This document shows, in pieces, positions 5,812 to 6,303 of a stretch of DNA of 6,303 bases. The number at the start of each line of letters is the position of its first letter. Position 1 is the stretch's first letter. The stretch lies in NCBI GenBank assembly GCA_003575245.1, contig NMQN01000761.1:1-6303 (forward strand), read 5' to 3'. Under the pieces are notes generated by a model. The model did no database searches. It was not told the DNA's origin and was given only the letters and a program-made list of their open reading frames with translations. The DNA is from Candidatus Atribacteria bacterium 1244-E10-H5-B2. GTDB lineage: Bacteria; Atribacterota; JS1; SB-45; 34-128. The position numbers and the translations under genes are program-made.

Positions 5812-5852
5812 ACGCAATACGTGATACGCAATACGCGATACGAATACAATAC
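5812..5852. repeat. Heptamer tandem array C (ACGNNAT) abutting the phoU ribosome-binding site
   Basis: Four clean units ACGCAAT, ACGTGAT, ACGCAAT, ACGCGAT (5812-5839) are followed by decayed units ACGAAT and ACAATAC. The alternation makes a 14-bp repeat (5812-5825 and 5826-5839, 13 of 14 identical). The array ends at 5852, and the phoU Shine-Dalgarno begins at 5853. Confidence 0.75.
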
Positions 5853-5867
5853 AGAGGACAAAAAATT

Positions 5868-6303
5868 ATGATTAAAAAAGAGGAAAAAGTATATTTTGAT
5901 AACGAACTTACCGGTTTAAAGGAAAGTCTAACAAAGATGGCAAATTTAGTCGAAGAAGCAATTGATATGTCTATAAAGTCTTTGGTTGAACAGGATTTGG
6001 ATTTAGCGGCAAAGGTAATTGAAAACGATGATATAATTGATAAAATGGAATTAGATATCGAAGAACAGTGTTTGCAGATGATTGCTCTACGTCATCCCAT
6101 TGCCAAAAATTTAAGGATAATCGGCTGTGGTTATAAGACCGTATCTGACTTAGAAAGAGTAGCAGATCATGCCGTGAGTATAGCCAAAGCCAGCCAATAT
6201 TTATCTACCAAATCTATGGTAAAACCTCTAATAGACATCCCTCGCATGGCTGAGATTGCTCAAAATATGCTGAAAGATGGCTTAAATGCCTATTTCAGCG
6301 GAG
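5868..6303 (+). CDS. phoU: Phosphate signalling / transport regulator PhoU, N-terminal part
   Basis: 145 codons are present and the gene runs off the window; full PhoU proteins are about 215-240 residues, so roughly two thirds is visible. PhoU is a cytoplasmic all-helical protein of two three-helix bundles that links the Pst phosphate importer to the PhoR/PhoB two-component system and damps phosphate uptake. Seen here are F-D-N-E-L-T-G-L at 10-17, MANLVEEAIDMSIKSL at 24-39, a VIENDDIIDKMELDIEEQCLQMIALRHPIAKNLR-type block (about 50-83) and TVSDLERVADHAVSIAK (91-107), which contains the metal-binding E-x-x-x-D motif (Glu96, Asp100) of the first bundle. The second bundle begins near 125. ATG 5868 is supported by AGAGGA at 5853-5858, 9 nt upstream. 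No pst genes are upstream; partners, if any, would be downstream. Confidence 0.93.
   Translation, partial: MIKKEEKVYFDNELTGLKESLTKMANLVEEAIDMSIKSLVEQDLDLAAKVIENDDIIDKMELDIEEQCLQMIALRHPIAKNLRIIGCGYKTVSDLERVADHAVSIAKASQYLSTKSMVKPLIDIPRMAEIAQNMLKDGLNAYFSG

Overview
The window is AT-rich bacterial DNA (clearly below 50% GC by eye) with the standard code, Shine-Dalgarno-led genes and tight operon packing. No ribosomal or other marker gene is present, so the organism cannot be named. The AT-rich style, the amino-acid-uptake content and the iterated palindromes would suit an uncultured anaerobic lineage such as Atribacterota or a Firmicutes-like group, but that is a guess.

Layout. Positions 1-271 hold the last 89 residues of an FAD-dependent amine/amino-acid oxidoreductase (DAO/sarcosine-oxidase-beta type). 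Positions 272-670 are non-coding. This stretch carries a perfect 31-bp inverted repeat (412-442/468-498) that looks like an IS200/RAYT-associated mobile hairpin, an orphan Shine-Dalgarno sequence, and a probable promoter -10 box inside a small dyad. Positions 671-5368 are a complete five-gene branched-chain-amino-acid-type (HAAT family) ABC importer in the order livK-livH-livM-livG-livF: binding protein, two permeases, two ATPases. Gaps are 25, 12, -8 and 4 nt, so it is almost certainly one transcript. Positions 5369-5867 are a 499-nt non-coding, repeat-rich spacer. Positions 5868-6303 are the first 145 codons of phoU, cut by the window end.

How the genes work together. The secreted binding protein (LivK-like) captures an amino acid or related ligand. 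LivH and LivM form the membrane channel, and LivG and LivF hydrolyse ATP. The upstream oxidoreductase may act on the imported substrate, but the mobile hairpin and likely promoter between them argue for separate transcripts. PhoU is a phosphate-signalling protein and is unrelated to the importer; its own partners, if any, lie outside the window.

The genes are ordinary, and no undescribed protein system is visible. The most interesting part is the livF-phoU spacer. It interleaves three separate arrays of degenerate 7-bp tandem repeats (5374-5408, 5689-5758, 5812-5852) with four short palindromes (5441-5460, 5474-5497, 5527-5550, 5767-5790), three of which share a GTAG/CTAC edge. The last heptamer array ends directly against the phoU ribosome-binding site. 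The heptamer arrays resemble in kind the short tandemly repeated repetitive (STRR) heptamers known from cyanobacteria.
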